Shown here in pieces: positions 12,037-24,671 of a stretch of DNA of 64,000 nucleotides. Numbering within the stretch: the stretch's first letter is position 1; each line of letters opens with the position of its first letter. The notes beneath the pieces are model-generated. The model worked only from the letters and a program-made list of their open reading frames with translations, was not told where the DNA came from and ran no database searches. The position numbers were made by a program, and so were the translations under genes. This DNA comes from Heracleum sosnowskyi (lineage: Eukaryota > Streptophyta > Magnoliopsida > Apiales > Apiaceae), in the NCBI GenBank assembly GCA_030848705.1, contig CM061235.1, positions 128,262,228-128,326,227 of the forward strand, given 5' to 3'.

Positions 12037-12303
12037 TTTTTACTCATACTAATTATCATTAATTTAAAACGGAAAATAGAGTGCGGCATTGTGGCAAGCA
12101 CAAGAAGTAACTTTACTGCGGCGCGCGTCATGACTCATGAGGCATATGATACACTATACATAATACTTTCATTTTGCGGTCAGTACGATCAGTTAACGGA
12201 TTTAGTCAGCGGGGCAATGGCCGACATTATTGGCTCCTAAAGCACCTAATAATGCAAGCGGTAATTTTGTTAGACTGGGAATATGTACACGCATTATTTA
12301 TTA

Positions 12304-15300
12304 CTACCTTATAGCCCGTGCAATGCACGGTTACTTAAATTTTACTTATAAATATATTTTTATTACCCATGCAACACACGATTGTTTTTTTAATATTTAT
12401 AATTATATTTATTTATGAATATTTTAATATTTAAAAGTTATTAGTTTACATGATTAAATTATTGTTAAAAAAGATTTAGTCAAAAAAATTATTGTTAAAA
12501 ATATGATATTTATTATATTTTACACGCTCAATTTAATATTTGTTTATATTGAGTTATAAAAATTAGATTTTGCCAATTTTATGGTCCACATGAAATTCAC
12601 AAAATAATCTTTAATTTAGTTGTAGTTTAATAGTTCTTTTTCAATTAAAAACTATTCTAAAACTAAAAAGAGAATAAAGTGACGAAATTTAATGTTGAAA
12701 ATTCTATTCGATTTAGGAAATCTACTTATATGTAGTTTAGATTATTAGAATACCCTTTATTAACCAAATACAGTTTTTAATGTTAAATCTAACGATTTTC
12801 ACCTATCTATTTAACATTAAACGATTTTTATTATTTTGGTATTAAATGAGTTTCCTTATTTAATTACAACTATTTTTATGTTTTGACTTTTTAGAAAATC
12901 CAATCCTAATATAATATCTTTTAACTTAATTCATTTTTAGATAATAACTTCTTTTTATATGATATAATCTTGATCATGTATTTTTAAAAGTATTGGATCT
13001 AACAGTTGATAATGTTTTGGCGGTATTTAGGACCAAACTACCATGATAACATCATTAATTTTTCTTAATATTTATAATTTTTTAATTTATAATTTTTTTA
13101 AATATTTATTGCTAAAATATAATATACTCTTTTTTGTAATATGTTAAAGATGCGGGAACTTTGAACTTTTGAGAAAATAAAATATCAATTAAAATATAAT
13201 TTTTTTTGTAATAATTCTTCTTTTAAAGTAGTACACCGTGATCAAAATTCTGTATAAATTTCATTTTTTTTATAGTATATCCGGTAAATATCTATGTTAT
13301 TATATTAAAGACTAAATAATGAAAGTTTCCTTATAAGTTAAGTTTGGTCGCTTTGTTTGATCACTCAATCCATAATCGCTGAATTTTTCAAATTAAATTG
13401 TTGAAAAACGTTAGATATAACAGTAAAATTATCATGTAAAATGATCTAAGGTTTGAATCTACCAACAACATATTAAAATTTATAGGTTTTTTTGAAAAAT
13501 AAGAATTTTTTCATTTTTTCTTGCAGACATATGTTATTTGATAATATTTTTTGTAAAGTACGATTTTTCACAAAAGTACTATACTAATTGATTAACAAAC
13601 TTTTAAAATTTCAAATTTAATAATTTACAATGTATATAGGTTTAAAAAGTTTGGCCTCTTCTGTAGCTGAGTCTAAAATTTCAAAATAAGGTTTTTTAAA
13701 TATGAATATAGTTCTGTTAACAATGAAATTAGGTCTATATGAGTTTTTATAAAACAAAATCACCATTTACGTATAATTTATTATTTAATAATAAATAATA
13801 TTTGATTAGTTATGATATAAAACTTAATAAAATAGGATTAAAAATATGCACAATTTTATAAAATTTTATCCTCGTATTATTACATTCTTTGTTGATTTGT
13901 TTTTTTCTTAGATTGATTTTAATTTTTGAACATAGATTTCTAAATTTAAAATAGTTAGAAAAAAGTAATTAAATTGGTGTTAAAATAATGATGACATAAT
14001 AATTATTATTAGAATTTAAATATTCACTTTATTAATTTGGGCTTTATCTTGTGTTTTAAAAATCAGATTTTGACGATTTTACACCCCACATGAAGATAAC
14101 TAAATTATCTTTAATTAAAAGATGGTTTAACAATTTTTATCTAGGTGGAATTGTCCATGGAAGAGAAAAGAAAGTCACGAATTTTTTACATGGAGAATTC
14201 TATTCAATATAGAAAACTTATTTATATTTGGTATATTTGGTTTAAATTATCAAAATACACCTTTTAGAATTTAAATATAATCCTATTATTAATAAAATAA
14301 ACTTTTTTAATATTTGATCTAACGATTTTCATTTATCTAGTTAAGATCTATCGGTCCTTATTAATTTGGTTGTCTACAACCAAAATTTGGAATAAGATCC
14401 CTATTATGATTATTATATATAAGGATTTAATATAATAAGGATATCAAATATATACTGATATAAGTATCTTACTAACTACTTTTACTTTTAATATTTCGGT
14501 TTTATTTACGGTGTAAATAAAATTTTAAAATACATTATTACTTAAAAATTATGAAATAGAATAAAAATTATGTTATGACTTTTGATTATATAAAATTTTA
14601 TTCTCATATTATTATATTCTTAATCGATTTGAATTTGTTCTTAATAAATTTTGATACTTTATTGAAATAAACATAAAATTTCTATATTTAAAAGAATTAG
14701 TGGAAAAATAAATAAATTGGTGCTACAATAATAAAAAAAAATTATTAAAATTTAGATACTCACTTTAATATTTGGGTTCTATCATGAGTTTTAGAAATTG
14801 AATTTTGACGATTTTACAACTCATGCGAAACTAACAAAATTATCTTTAATTTAATGATGGTTTAATAATTATTATCTAACTTGACCAGTTGACCTACCCA
14901 TAAAATAAACTGAAAAGAAAAGATGGTTAAGAAGTTTTACACAAAGAATTCAATTCAATATAGAAAACCAATTTATAATTGGTTTAAATTATCAAAACAC
15001 ACTTATTAGTATTTAAATATAATCCTACATTTAATCAAATACACATTTTCATATAAGTATTATATTCAAAAATATCGTCTATGAATATGAAACCCTCAAC
15101 ATTTTAATAATATTTTGACATTATCCTTTTATGTTTGTTATATGTAAAATAATATAATTATAATTTGGATTAATCGAATTGTTATGTTCCTTCAGAAAAA
15201 AAAGTGTTTAAATTTATTCATGTACATGAGTTCTCCTAAGTCTCTTATAACGTAGGGTATCATTGTAATCGATATGAATTATTATCTTGATATTTGGTTT

Positions 15301-16070
15301 AACAATTATTATCTAACTGGAACTATACATAAATTCAAGAGAAAAGATATTTAAGAATTTTTACATAGAAAATTTTTAAATGATCAAAATACACTTTTTA
15401 GTATTTAAATATAATTCTATTATTAATCAGATACACTTTTTAATATTAGATCTAACAATTCTTATCGATCTATAATTATTAATTTGGTCGTATACTGATC
15501 GTACACGGACCAGCTCGATTTTAATTTTTTCTTAAATTGATTTTAATATTTTATTGAAACAAACAAAGAATTTATAAATTTAAAAGAATTAGGAAAAAAC
15601 AATTAAATTGGTGCTACAATAATAAAAAAATATTTATTAAAATTTAGATAATAACTTTACAGTTTGGGCTCTTGGGCTCTATCTTGAGTTTTAGACAACA
15701 GATTTTAACGATTTTACGGCCCACGCGAAGCTTACAAAATTATCTTTAATTTAACGATGGTTTAATAATTATTAACTAACTGGAACTATCCATAAAATAA
15801 AGCAAAAAGATAATTACGAATTTTTACATAAAGATTTCTATTCAATATAGAAAACCCATTTATAATAGGTTTAAATTTTCAAAATACAACTTTTAGTATT
15901 TAAATATTATCCTATTATTAATCAAATACAATTTTTAATATTATATCCGACGGTCCTCATTGATTTGAATATTTATAGTTTTATAATTCAACGGATCGTA
16001 TACTTTTGATAGTACAGTGACCGACCAAAGTTTTGGATAAGATCTCCCTTACCCTTATTATATATAAGGA
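12304..16070 (-). mobile_element. Minus-oriented Helitron sequence with repeated internal units
   Basis: The left end carries CCCGTGCAATGCACGG preceded on the plus strand by CTACCTTATAG, one base different from the CTAG form of the 892 terminus. Two 5'-end-like sequences (minus strand TCCTTATATATAATAA) occur at 14425 and 16070. Between them a unit is repeated at least five times in diverged form (near 12560, 14040, 14800, 15300, 15690), marked by GATTTTAC, ATCTTTAATTTA, TATAGAAAAC and CTATTATTAATCAAAT. This suggests one Helitron (12304-14425) plus a second copy or internal amplification. There is no coding sequence. Confidence 0.45.
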
Positions 16071-16463
16071 GTTAATGACAAAATAGAAAATGCTAGGGAT
16101 ATTGAGTTAAAAAATGTTGGATCGTAAACATGCCATAACTTTATAATAATATAATATTATTTACTCTGGACTATGCTTGCATGTATTTATTCTTGAACAT
16201 ATTCTAAATGAGCTCGTACTAATAGAGTTATTGGTTGTTTTATATACCAGAGAACTTTCTCTTTATCACATTTTTCATGATCCTACGATTAATTTGTCTA
16301 CATCTTGCACTGTCAATAATAACCAACGAAACCCACCGCTAGGAAGACTTTCAACACAAGGAACTCAACATATTTTTAATCGTCACAAAGGGGTCTCCCA
16401 CATCGAACAATCGCAACCCACCCCAAGATCTAATTAGTCTGAACCTTTGACTCTGATATCACT

Positions 16464-16651
16464 TTTTGGACTGTGAGTAAACCTTAACTCCGCAATAGTA
16501 TGATATTGTTCGATTTGGACCGAGTCTATACATATTTATTTTTGTTCACTCCCAAAAAGGCTCAAACTAATGAAGTTAACAACTTGTTCTATATAGAAGA
16601 GAACTTTCTCTTGTCTCATTTACGTGATATTTGGGTTGACACCAACCAACA
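16464..16651 (-). repeat. TRIM LTR (middle copy)
   Basis: A 188-bp sequence homologous to 16889-17075, sharing GGTTGAC near one end, AACTTTCTCT and TAATGAAGTTAA. It is flanked by the polypurine complement on one side and the primer-site complement on the other. Confidence 0.7.
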
Positions 16652-16888
16652 ATCCCCCCCTCAATAAACTAAAATCTACAAATCTTGATCTTACATTGGC
16701 GATAAATTTGTCCACCACATGCATCGCTGCGATTCATCTCGCAAAACCCGCCGCTTGAACACCAACAAGAAGACTTTCGACACAAGACATCCAATAGATC
16801 TCCAATTGCCTTAAATAGAACCTCCCACATCGACACCGCATCCCGTTATTCCCAAGATTCAATCCGGACTATGGGCTCTAATACCACT

Positions 16889-17075
16889 TGTTGGGTAGCA
16901 AGCAAGTCATAAATTCATAATAATATAATAATTTTCGCTTTGGGTCAGACCCATACGGATATATTTTTGAACATGTTCTTAAAAATTTCATATTAATGAA
17001 GTTAATTGGCTGCTCTATATACGAGTATTTCATCTCGTATTCTCATTGTGTTACTTGGGTTGACGTCACCTGACA
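16889..17075 (-). repeat. TRIM LTR (5' copy)
   Basis: A 187-bp copy beginning TGTTGGGTAGC in plus orientation and ending CCTGACA. It directly abuts the complement of the Met-tRNA primer site on its left. Confidence 0.7.
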
Positions 17076-17649
17076 AAAAATATTAACAAAATATCACGTG
17101 TTAGTCAATCAATTATAATGAACTCACTGACATTAATGTCAATATTAATTAGTAAACACATCACATATACCACGCCAAGTTATTACAATTTTTGATATAA
17201 AAATTGGTACCTTTGCCATGACTCGATAAAGTAATTAATATTCTTGAATTATTAAAGGTTAGTGTTTATTTTTTATCGTCTTAAATTTTGAATTTGATTT
17301 ATGCCGAATTCAACAGATTTTACAAAACATACTCATTTATAAAGTATATAAATTTAATTATTTAAAAATATATTTTTAAATCGACCGTTTCTTGGAAAAT
17401 TCTCCCTTAAAGTCGCATAAGCCTTCTTTTTTCAATTTTTCGAGAAAATAATCTTATATACTATAACATATTTTCGATAATAACATGATGAATATTAATG
17501 TATAATTTTAGATTTGTAATAAAATACCATAGTTTAGAAATAAACATTTATTTACAATACTGATATAAGGAAAATATAAGGTCTCAAAAAATATAAGAAA
17601 AATAAATAAATTTATGATATATACTTTTAAATAATTTATCAAGAATTTA
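17076..17649. other. AT-rich intergenic sequence
   Basis: Nothing beyond AT-rich sequence is seen; there is no frame, terminus or repeat I can support. Confidence 0.4.
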
Positions 17650-17650
17650 A

Positions 17651-17688
<38 letters not shown>

Positions 17689-17698
17689 AATAATAATA
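17650..17698. repeat. AAT/ATT microsatellite
   Basis: A run of AAT units switches to ATT units and back, so the tract is also self-complementary and could form a short AT hairpin. Confidence 0.95.
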
Positions 17699-17754
17699 CT
17701 TTTGGCTTTATTCACATAATAGCATTCCGTTAAACAAACGTTAGTTGACCGTTA

Positions 17755-18045
17755 CAAAATTATGAGATTTTCCATTTTGTACCACTCAAAGTTTTCGACT
17801 TCTAAGTAGTACCTTTCTACTTTGTATTTCAACTCCAAAATACCACTATGTTAATAAATTCGATGAATATGATCATTCTCATCAAACTCCTTGGCTTTTG
17901 AGGGGCATAAAATCAAAGAGTTTGAACATATTCATCAGATTCAATAAAAAGTCGTATTTTGAAATTGAGACCGAAAGTACAATGGTGTCACTTGAAAGTC
18001 AAAAATTTCAAGTGGTACCAAATGTAAAATCCCATAATTTCAAGT
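17755..18045. repeat. Imperfect fold-back (inverted repeat), probable MITE
   Basis: About 17755-17850 and 17950-18045 are roughly 75% complementary. TTTGTACCACT, GACTT and TCCAAAATACCAC in the left arm match the complement of the right arm (GTCGTATTTTGAAATTGAG, AAGTGGTACCAAATG). The apex near 17900 is also partly self-complementary. A partial extra copy of the right arm follows at about 18080-18175. I could not define a target duplication, so the superfamily is not assigned. The small frames here are by-products of the repeat. Confidence 0.55.
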
Positions 18046-18175
18046 GGTTACATGGTGGTATTATAGAGATGAAGCCAAAAGTATGATGGTGACACTTGAA
18101 AGTCAAAAACTTTATATGATACCAAATAGAAAAACTAATTATACAATGATATCAAATGGAATATCCAATATTTAT

Positions 18176-18637
18176 TTACTATTTACTTATAAAATATTTT
18201 TCCCACGATCACAACAAAAATATATGTAAATAAAACTTTCCTCAATTATTGGACACGTGGAATTCAAGTTTTAGAAATGTGGTAACATTTGAATATTAAT
18301 GTTAAAGACAAATATCGTAGAAATAGAACATGTAAATAATTCACGAAAAGGTAATTTTTTCCAATTTTCTACTATATGATAAGCATCAGATTATTCTTCT
18401 TGTAAGCGCTACAGTATTATTTGTGCTTTTGCCCATACGGCCATAACATAACTTATTATCAATTATGTTTTCAAAAATGTAATAATGGACAAAGAAATGC
18501 CATGTTACCCGATCTTAAACGTGGTATGCACTTGGACCATGTGGGTCAAAAAATTCCTATCCGCATTAAGATCTTAACTATGTAATGATATTTTAGACTA
18601 AACCGTGTGTAATTAACTAATTATTTTATCATTACCT
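18176..18637. other. AT-rich intergenic sequence
   Basis: No gene, terminus or repeat recognised. Confidence 0.4.
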
Positions 18638-18645
18638 CTAAACAG

Positions 18646-19212
18646 CAGTGGTGCCTAAAAAACGAGAATCAGAGTTAATTGGTGAAAGCATCGTTCATGA
18701 ATTAATCGGGTAATCGGGGATTAATCGGATCATTAATCGGAATAAATTTAATAATATTTTTTATATACAATTATAAAATTGTTTCGTTATTTCAACTAAA
18801 CATATGTTATTATCATATATTTATGCAAATATGTTAAAAATGTTATATAATTGTAATAAATAAAATTTTGAAGGTTTAACTTTTCAATTAGAGATAAATT
18901 TAAGAGAAAAACTTAAGAGAATTTACGATTTAGGCATCTAAAATTATAATTATATGTACAAAAATAATATTTTTTTCCTATTGTTTAATCAAGTTTCTAA
19001 TTTTTAATTTCTTTTTTTAAATTTTAATTATTTATTATTATTTTTTAATAATTAGCCCGATTTTTGACCGATTAATCCGATTTTTGACCGATTCAGCCGA
19101 TTTTTGATCTTTTTTTGAAAAAACGATTAATTAATCGATTTTCGCTTAATCAGTCCGGTAGCCCACCGTCTAACGATTAATCGACGATTAATCGCCGACT
19201 TTTTGAACACGG
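18646..19212. mobile_element. hAT-type MITE, 567 bp
   Basis: The 5' end CAGTGGTGCCTAAAAAACG and the 3' end CGACTTTTTGAACACGG form imperfect inverted repeats of a kind common in plant hAT elements. They are flanked by CTAAACAG (18638-18645) and CTAAATAG (19213-19220), an 8-bp target duplication with one mismatch. Subterminal clusters of ATTAATCG and CCGATTTTTGA occur at both ends. There is no transposase frame. Confidence 0.75.
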
Positions 19213-19355
19213 CTAAATAGCGAAAAAGTATTCTTGCAGTACACAATTTTACCATCACTTAATTATGGGAAACATATTTACTAAAATTCTAAGTGTGTAA
19301 AGAAAATTAACTTCCAAATAAATACTACTAATATCAAGGTCTATTTGTACTAAGG

Positions 19356-19395
<40 letters not shown>

Positions 19396-19965
19396 CTATT
19401 TCTTTTGACAAAATTAGAGAAGCATCCCAAAATACACAACCTAATTTAACCTTATTAGAAAACACTACAGCTCATTGTCACAACTCACAAGAATGAGATT
19501 CTTAGAAGAACACACACTAAAATATTAGTACAATAACAGTAGTATATTTCACGACTAAATATTACGAGATCCTTTTTTCTTTTTTCAGCCACATTTCGAG
19601 ATCTTTAGATATTTTAAAATTTTATACATGCATGTGGATGTATATTAGCAGAACCGTTTATTCTATTTATTATAGTGGGTCATAACCTAACAGAATTTGT
19701 CACTATTTAATTACTTCCTCATAAATGGCTTTGCCTAATAACATGACCTGCATCTAATTAGTTAATTACACAAATGGATCCCACTCTCAATTTAAAATAT
19801 ATTTTATAATCTCTATATATATAAACATTCTATATAAAATATAAATAAATACCTTACTATTTTATTTGTATAAAAATAAATTTCATATTCTAAAAGTATC
19901 TTCTTTTCTTTTATAAATATATTAAGATATTCTCCATACAAAACATGAATCGCATATATAAGATA
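19213..19965. other. AT-rich intergenic sequence with a TA microsatellite
   Basis: A pure (TA)18 tract lies at 19357-19392. The rest shows no coding potential or terminus that I can support. Confidence 0.6.
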
Positions 19966-20872
19966 CTAGCTTATATCCGGTGCCATGTAGAGTTTTTTTT
20001 AATATTTTATTATTATTTTTGAAATTTTTGTAATTATATCTTTTTTGTATTAAAAAATATATATTTATATGTGTATATAATAAATTGGATTTATATATCT
20101 AACAATATAAGTATTTTAATTTAATAAATTGTTGACGTAATCTTTAGTAGTATTTTAGATATAAAAATAGAAAATTATTTTTAAATAATATATCTAACGG
20201 TTCGTATTTATTTACTCTTAAAAAATCTAAGAGTGGTTAAAGTGCAAATAACAAAATATGTGCCCCGTAATGTGCCGAGTTTATTCTAACATTTGCTATT
20301 ACTTTTATTTTTTATTAATTATCATATTTAAATTGAATATTATAAAAAATTTTATTAAACATGTATTTTATAAGTTTAATATACTAATATTTTCATTATT
20401 TCTATATTTTGCCCGTGTTTTTTTAATTCGAATATGAGTTATTTCAATTAAAAAATATAAAACAGACAATATCCTTAAAAAGACAGTTAGTTACTTATTA
20501 ATAGTTATACAAAATTATATTACATTTATATATACATGTTGGCCGTGTTACTTTTAGAAAATTAGTTGTTTAAATTAGAAAATAGAAAATTATATTAACT
20601 TTATATATATATGTTGTTCGTGTTAATTTTAGAAAAATTAGTTGTTTAAGTTAAAAAAATAAAAAAAATTATGTGTTTAGCTGAAAAGGATAAGTGGTTA
20701 TTTATTAATAATTATATATAACAATATTACCATTACATATTTATTTTGCATGTGTTATGTTTAGAATATGAGTTGTTTTAGTTAAAAAAGGTGAAACATA
20801 TAATGCGTTTTAGCTGAAAAAGGTAATTAGTTATAAATATGTAATCATATTACCATTTTATATATATGTTAT

Positions 20873-21380
20873 TGTTATGGATTAAAAAACGTGCTTGTGT
20901 AATTAATGCTAAGGTTTAATGAGCTTCGAGCTTTTTATGGCTGCACTCGTGTTTCCGGACTAAATTGGTCCTCACAAGATGCCTACGTATCTCAAATCGT
21001 TATTGAGAATCAAGCCAAAGACGTAGTTCTGATTGTAGGATCAGAGACCTTATATAGGCGTCTGGAGCCTAGTATTTATGGTATGTTTAGGAGTCTTAGC
21101 GAATAAGTCTCCTTTTTGATATTGGATAAGCATTGTATTACTTGCAGGATAAGTCTTTTCCTTGTTGATAAAGGCCATGACTCATTAATTGCCTTTAATT
21201 GGGATTCTGGATCCTTCTTTGACCAATTTTGCCATAATTTGGGCTCTTTTAATGAGCCGTATATTTTACCTATTCATTAATTACGAAATTAATGAATAAT
21301 TAGGGATTTGGGCATTAAATATCACACCTTTTCATTGGACCGTCAATTATATTTCTATAATTACTTTTCTAACCATATCA
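20873..21380 (-). repeat. Gypsy 3' LTR
   Basis: A 508-bp LTR, TG at 20873 and CA at 21379-21380. A minus-strand TATATAAG core lies near 21049-21058. The complement of the polypurine tract follows immediately. The 66-codon frame here is duplicated in the other LTR and is not a gene. Confidence 0.97.
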
Positions 21381-21401
21381 TTTGTCCCCCAACTTCTGGG
21401 A
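21381..21401 (-). other. Gypsy polypurine tract
   Basis: On the minus strand a purine-rich run (AGTTGGGGGACAAA) ends exactly at the 3' LTR. This is the usual position of the plus-strand DNA primer. Confidence 0.85.
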
Positions 21402-21484
21402 AAATATCCTTGGGGTTTTCGTAGAAGTTACAGCGCATTTTTCCCAAATTTTTCCATTTTTAGGGCATTTTTTGACCTCAAATT

Positions 21485-22335
21485 AGGTTATTTTCGACCA
21501 GGAATTCGACCTGGAATTCGTACAAATTCGACCAGGATTTCGACCTGGAATTCGAGTTCAAACTGTTGTGAGGTCGAAGCCATCGACCAGGAATCCCAGG
21601 TCTTTTTCGACCTCATCTGTTCGACCTCGACTCAGTATGTTTTCGACCTCAAATTGTAAGCCATTGTCGACTAGGATTTCCCCTTTTTCGACCTCGATGT
21701 TGGTCCCAGGTCGTCTATTTCGACCAGGAATTCCTAGTCATTTTCGATTAGGATCATTCGACCAGGATTTTAGTATATCTTCGACCTCGATTGATTGTGA
21801 GGTCGAAGCTGTCGACTTCGCTTCATAAGCTTTTTTCGACCTCGACGCGTCGACTTCATTTCCATGTGTTTTCGACCAGGATTTCTTAGTTATCCTAGTT
21901 TTATTTTGGTACGAGGTCGTATGTTTCGACCTCGATTTCCCATACATTTTCGATCTCGTTTGTTCGATCTCATCCTCGTGTCTCTTCGACCTCGTTTTTC
22001 TGCCTTTCGACCTCATTTTGGTGTGAGGTCGAAGGGTACGAGCTCGATTTATAGTGTATTTTCGATCTCATTCAATCGACTTTGATCTAGGGTCTTTTCG
22101 ACATCGATTCTTCAACTTTTTGACTTGCTTTTGGTGCGAAGTCGATGGACACGACTACAATTTCGCGTGTATTTTCGACTTGGGTCGTGCGACCTTGAAT
22201 TAAGGTCTTTTCGACCTTGATTCATTAATTTTTTGAGTTTATTTGGGAGTGAGGTCGAGTGATACGACCTCAATTTCTCATATACTTTCGATCTGGAGCC
22301 TTCAATGTCGATCAAAGGTCTTTTTCGATCTTGAT
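21485..22335. repeat. Degenerate TCGA-rich tandem array
   Basis: Dozens of irregular units of about 20-30 nt are built around TTCGACCTCGATT or TCGACCAGGAATTC. They are far richer in CpG and TCGA than anything around them. The array lies between the polypurine tract and the antisense gene, so it is 3' untranslated for gag-pol and upstream of the antisense promoter. Small frames on both strands inside it are products of the repeat. Confidence 0.85.
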
Positions 22336-22552
22336 TTTTTGCCTTGGTTTTTATTCCAAGATTTATCTTTTATTCGGGCTTTTAACTTTTCCAGCCTTGG
22401 GCCTTAATGGGCCTTAATAGTTTGGGCTTTGATTTTGCTTGAGACTTAATTTATTTGGGCTTTTGCCTTTGTAACCCAAAAATGGATTTTATGGGCCTTA
22501 CTGGCTATTAACGGTTGCCCTTCCTTAACCGGTAGGGTTTCCAGTCACTTTG

Positions 22553-22562
22553 CTTATAAAAG
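22553..22562 (+). promoter_or_regulatory. TATA box for the antisense gene
   Basis: CTTATAAAAGAG lies about 280 bp upstream of the antisense start codon, after a GC-balanced stretch. It fits a plant TATA box with a long leader. The leader (22690-22835) carries repeated TTGAAGATTT/TCTGGG units. Confidence 0.6.
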
Positions 22563-22838
22563 AGTGGAATTTCCACTTTATTCTTCACTTTATATCTTCA
22601 AATCTCCGAAAATTTCTCTCTAGTTTTTCTCTCTTTTATTCCGTGGTAAGGCGATTCCCGGCGAGCTTTTTACGGTGGTGTTCGTGTTTTTCTGGGTTCA
22701 ATCTTCTTCCGTTGAAGATTATCTGGGCTCAACCTTCATCCCTTGAAGATTTCTGGGGTTCTTTGAAGATTTTCTGAGAATTTCTTTGAAGATTTGAAGA
22801 TTTGAAGATTTTTCTGGGTTTTTCTTGAAGATTTGAAG

Positions 22839-24671
22839 ATGTCTGACAAAACTGCTCAACGCCTCCAGAAAATGAACAAAGCTTCTAAGAGAGGTATCAC
22901 CATTCGTTCTTTTCATATGTCACTTCAGGATATGATCTTAGAGCGTAGTGATGAATATCCTCATGTATCGCACTTAGATTCCTTTGATTGTAGCAATAAG
23001 TTTCATGAAATCGATAAAATTAGGGACTATAACAAAATGTATAGGGTTAAGTCCCCTTATAGATTAGTTCCTGCCGGGCCAGGGGACCGTTCTTGCCATT
23101 GGCGTCCTGATGCTTTATGCATTTACAAGGATGCCATTGTCGCGGGACTCAGGTTTCCCTTTCATGAGTTCATTCCCAGGCTTTTGGCTGATGTTGGGAT
23201 TAACCCTTGCCAACTTCCTCCAAACGCCTGGAGAATTATTATGTGCTTTAGTGTTCTTTGCTTGAAGAACAAATTTCCATTGTCAGTAGCTTTGTTTAGG
23301 AGAATTTTCCAGTTTAAGAATAGTTCAGCTGTTACTTTGGGTTGGGTTTATATCAACCACCGTCCTTCCACTCCCCCCATATTTCACCCTAAATCCATTC
23401 CAGACAATAACCCAAAATGGAAAGAAGAGTTCATGTATTTAGTTTGGGAAGGAGGGGATTGGGGCACCCTTTTTCGTAGTTCCTTTAGTAGGGTTTCAGA
23501 TGGTAGCCCTAGTGATATCATCCTGAGTGATGAGGAGGCCCATGCATATGCTGAACTTACAAAGGATAACTATGCCACAATGGCTTGGGTGCTCCTGGAT
23601 GAGTTCCAGCTTAGGTCCTTGGGACTTTCCAACGTTTCTGATAAGGGTAATTCTCACCTCATATCTTTCTTTATTTATTTAAGATTAACTTATACCAACT
23701 GTTTCTTTCCTTGTATCTTTTGCAGCTGCGGTCTTTATCAATAAGACCAACGAGCCTGAAGATGGGGAGACAGCTAGGATGAAGAGGGCACGTTTGGGAG
23801 TGAAGGACCCCCGTGCTTCTAGTGTTCCAGCTTTCATAAGGCCTCATGTGGACCTTACTGAGGATGCTGAGGGTCCTGCCTCGGGCAAGAGTGCAGTTTG
23901 GCGCCCCAATTGGGGTCTTAGGAAGAAGGACACTGTGGTGGGAGTGTCCAAGCATGCTGTGGAGTGGTCTTATCACTCTTTGACTCCTTGTGACTACAAG
24001 GATTTTGTCTCCAACTCTACCATTGAAGGGGTGGAGCATGCTGGATCCCAAGCTATGGCTGTTGTAAGCATTTTTCTCCTTGTTTTCTTTGTAGTTTTTG
24101 ATGTATTTCAAGTTTAAGTTTTTAACTTATAACTTGCTTGCAGCTTAATGCCAACTACCAAGGGGCTCTCTTTCAAGCTAAGTCTTGGCGCTCATCTTCT
24201 GAGGCCAACCAAGGCAAGTTTGAGAAGTCCCAGGAGGAAATGGCTTCAGTGAAGGCCACTCTGGCTAGGAAGGAGAAGGAGTTGGCTGACTCCCAGGCTG
24301 AGCTGGTGTCTTTGAGGAAAGGCAAGGATGACTTCATCGACGAGTACCTTGACTCCTCGGAGTACGAGGACTTGATTGATAAGAATGACGAGCTCCTCTT
24401 CCCAGTTCAATATACTAAGGGATGGGATGACGCTCTTTCTGCTGTTTTGGAGAAGATGCCTGGATCTCTCCTTATTTCTGATTTTCCAAGCCCTCACCTT
24501 CCTACTCCTTTGGAGATGGCTTTGTCTGGAGAGGACGAGATGGAGGAGGATGACAGGATCTTAGACCTGGATCACACTTCCCCACCTGGTCAGACTGCCG
24601 GAGCTGATGATGATGTCTTTCCCTCTAGAGAGGAAGAGGAGGAGGATGAGGACGTAGACAAGGAAGATTAG
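22839..24671 (+). CDS. Antisense three-exon gene of the gypsy element (Transposase_28-like)
   Basis: Exons are 22839-23646, 23726-24063 and 24144-24671; the introns of 79 and 80 bp have GT...AG ends. Phases join exactly (808 nt, then 338, then 528), giving about 557 residues with no stop. The ATG at 22839 (MSDKTAQRL) is chosen because the frame's upstream extension only reaches a TTG. Residues about 100-165 (FPFHEFIPRLLADVGINP, AWRIIMCFSV) resemble the plant 'putative gypsy type transposon' domain (PF04195). The C-terminal part has a likely coiled coil (heptad-like region after exon 3 starts) and a very acidic tail. Antisense ORFs between pol and the 3' LTR are known in Tat-lineage elements; their function is unknown. 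That the frame is open while pol is broken may mean it is still selected or simply that it has not yet decayed. Confidence 0.85.

Larger units (their letters stand above)
16115..17075 (-). mobile_element. TRIM retrotransposon with three LTRs and two internal segments
   Basis: This is a miniature LTR element on the minus strand. LTRs lie at 16889-17075 (5'), 16464-16651, and a truncated third copy starting at 16115. Internal segments carry the complement of a Met-tRNA primer site just before two of the LTRs (GGCTCTAATACCA at about 16873-16886; CTCTGATATCA near 16452-16462). The complement of a polypurine tract (ATCCCCCCCTC) follows 16651. The LTR ends are TG...CA-like, and a run of A flanks both outer ends (possible AAAAA target duplication). 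It has no coding capacity, so it would be mobilised in trans. Confidence 0.75.

Noticed and set aside
16177..16437. An 86-codon frame
   Set aside because: It spans a TRIM LTR and internal segment including the primer-site side; no protein similarity.
21485..22335. A CRISPR-like array of TCGA repeats
   Set aside because: Units and spacers are irregular and related to each other, and the context is a plant retrotransposon.
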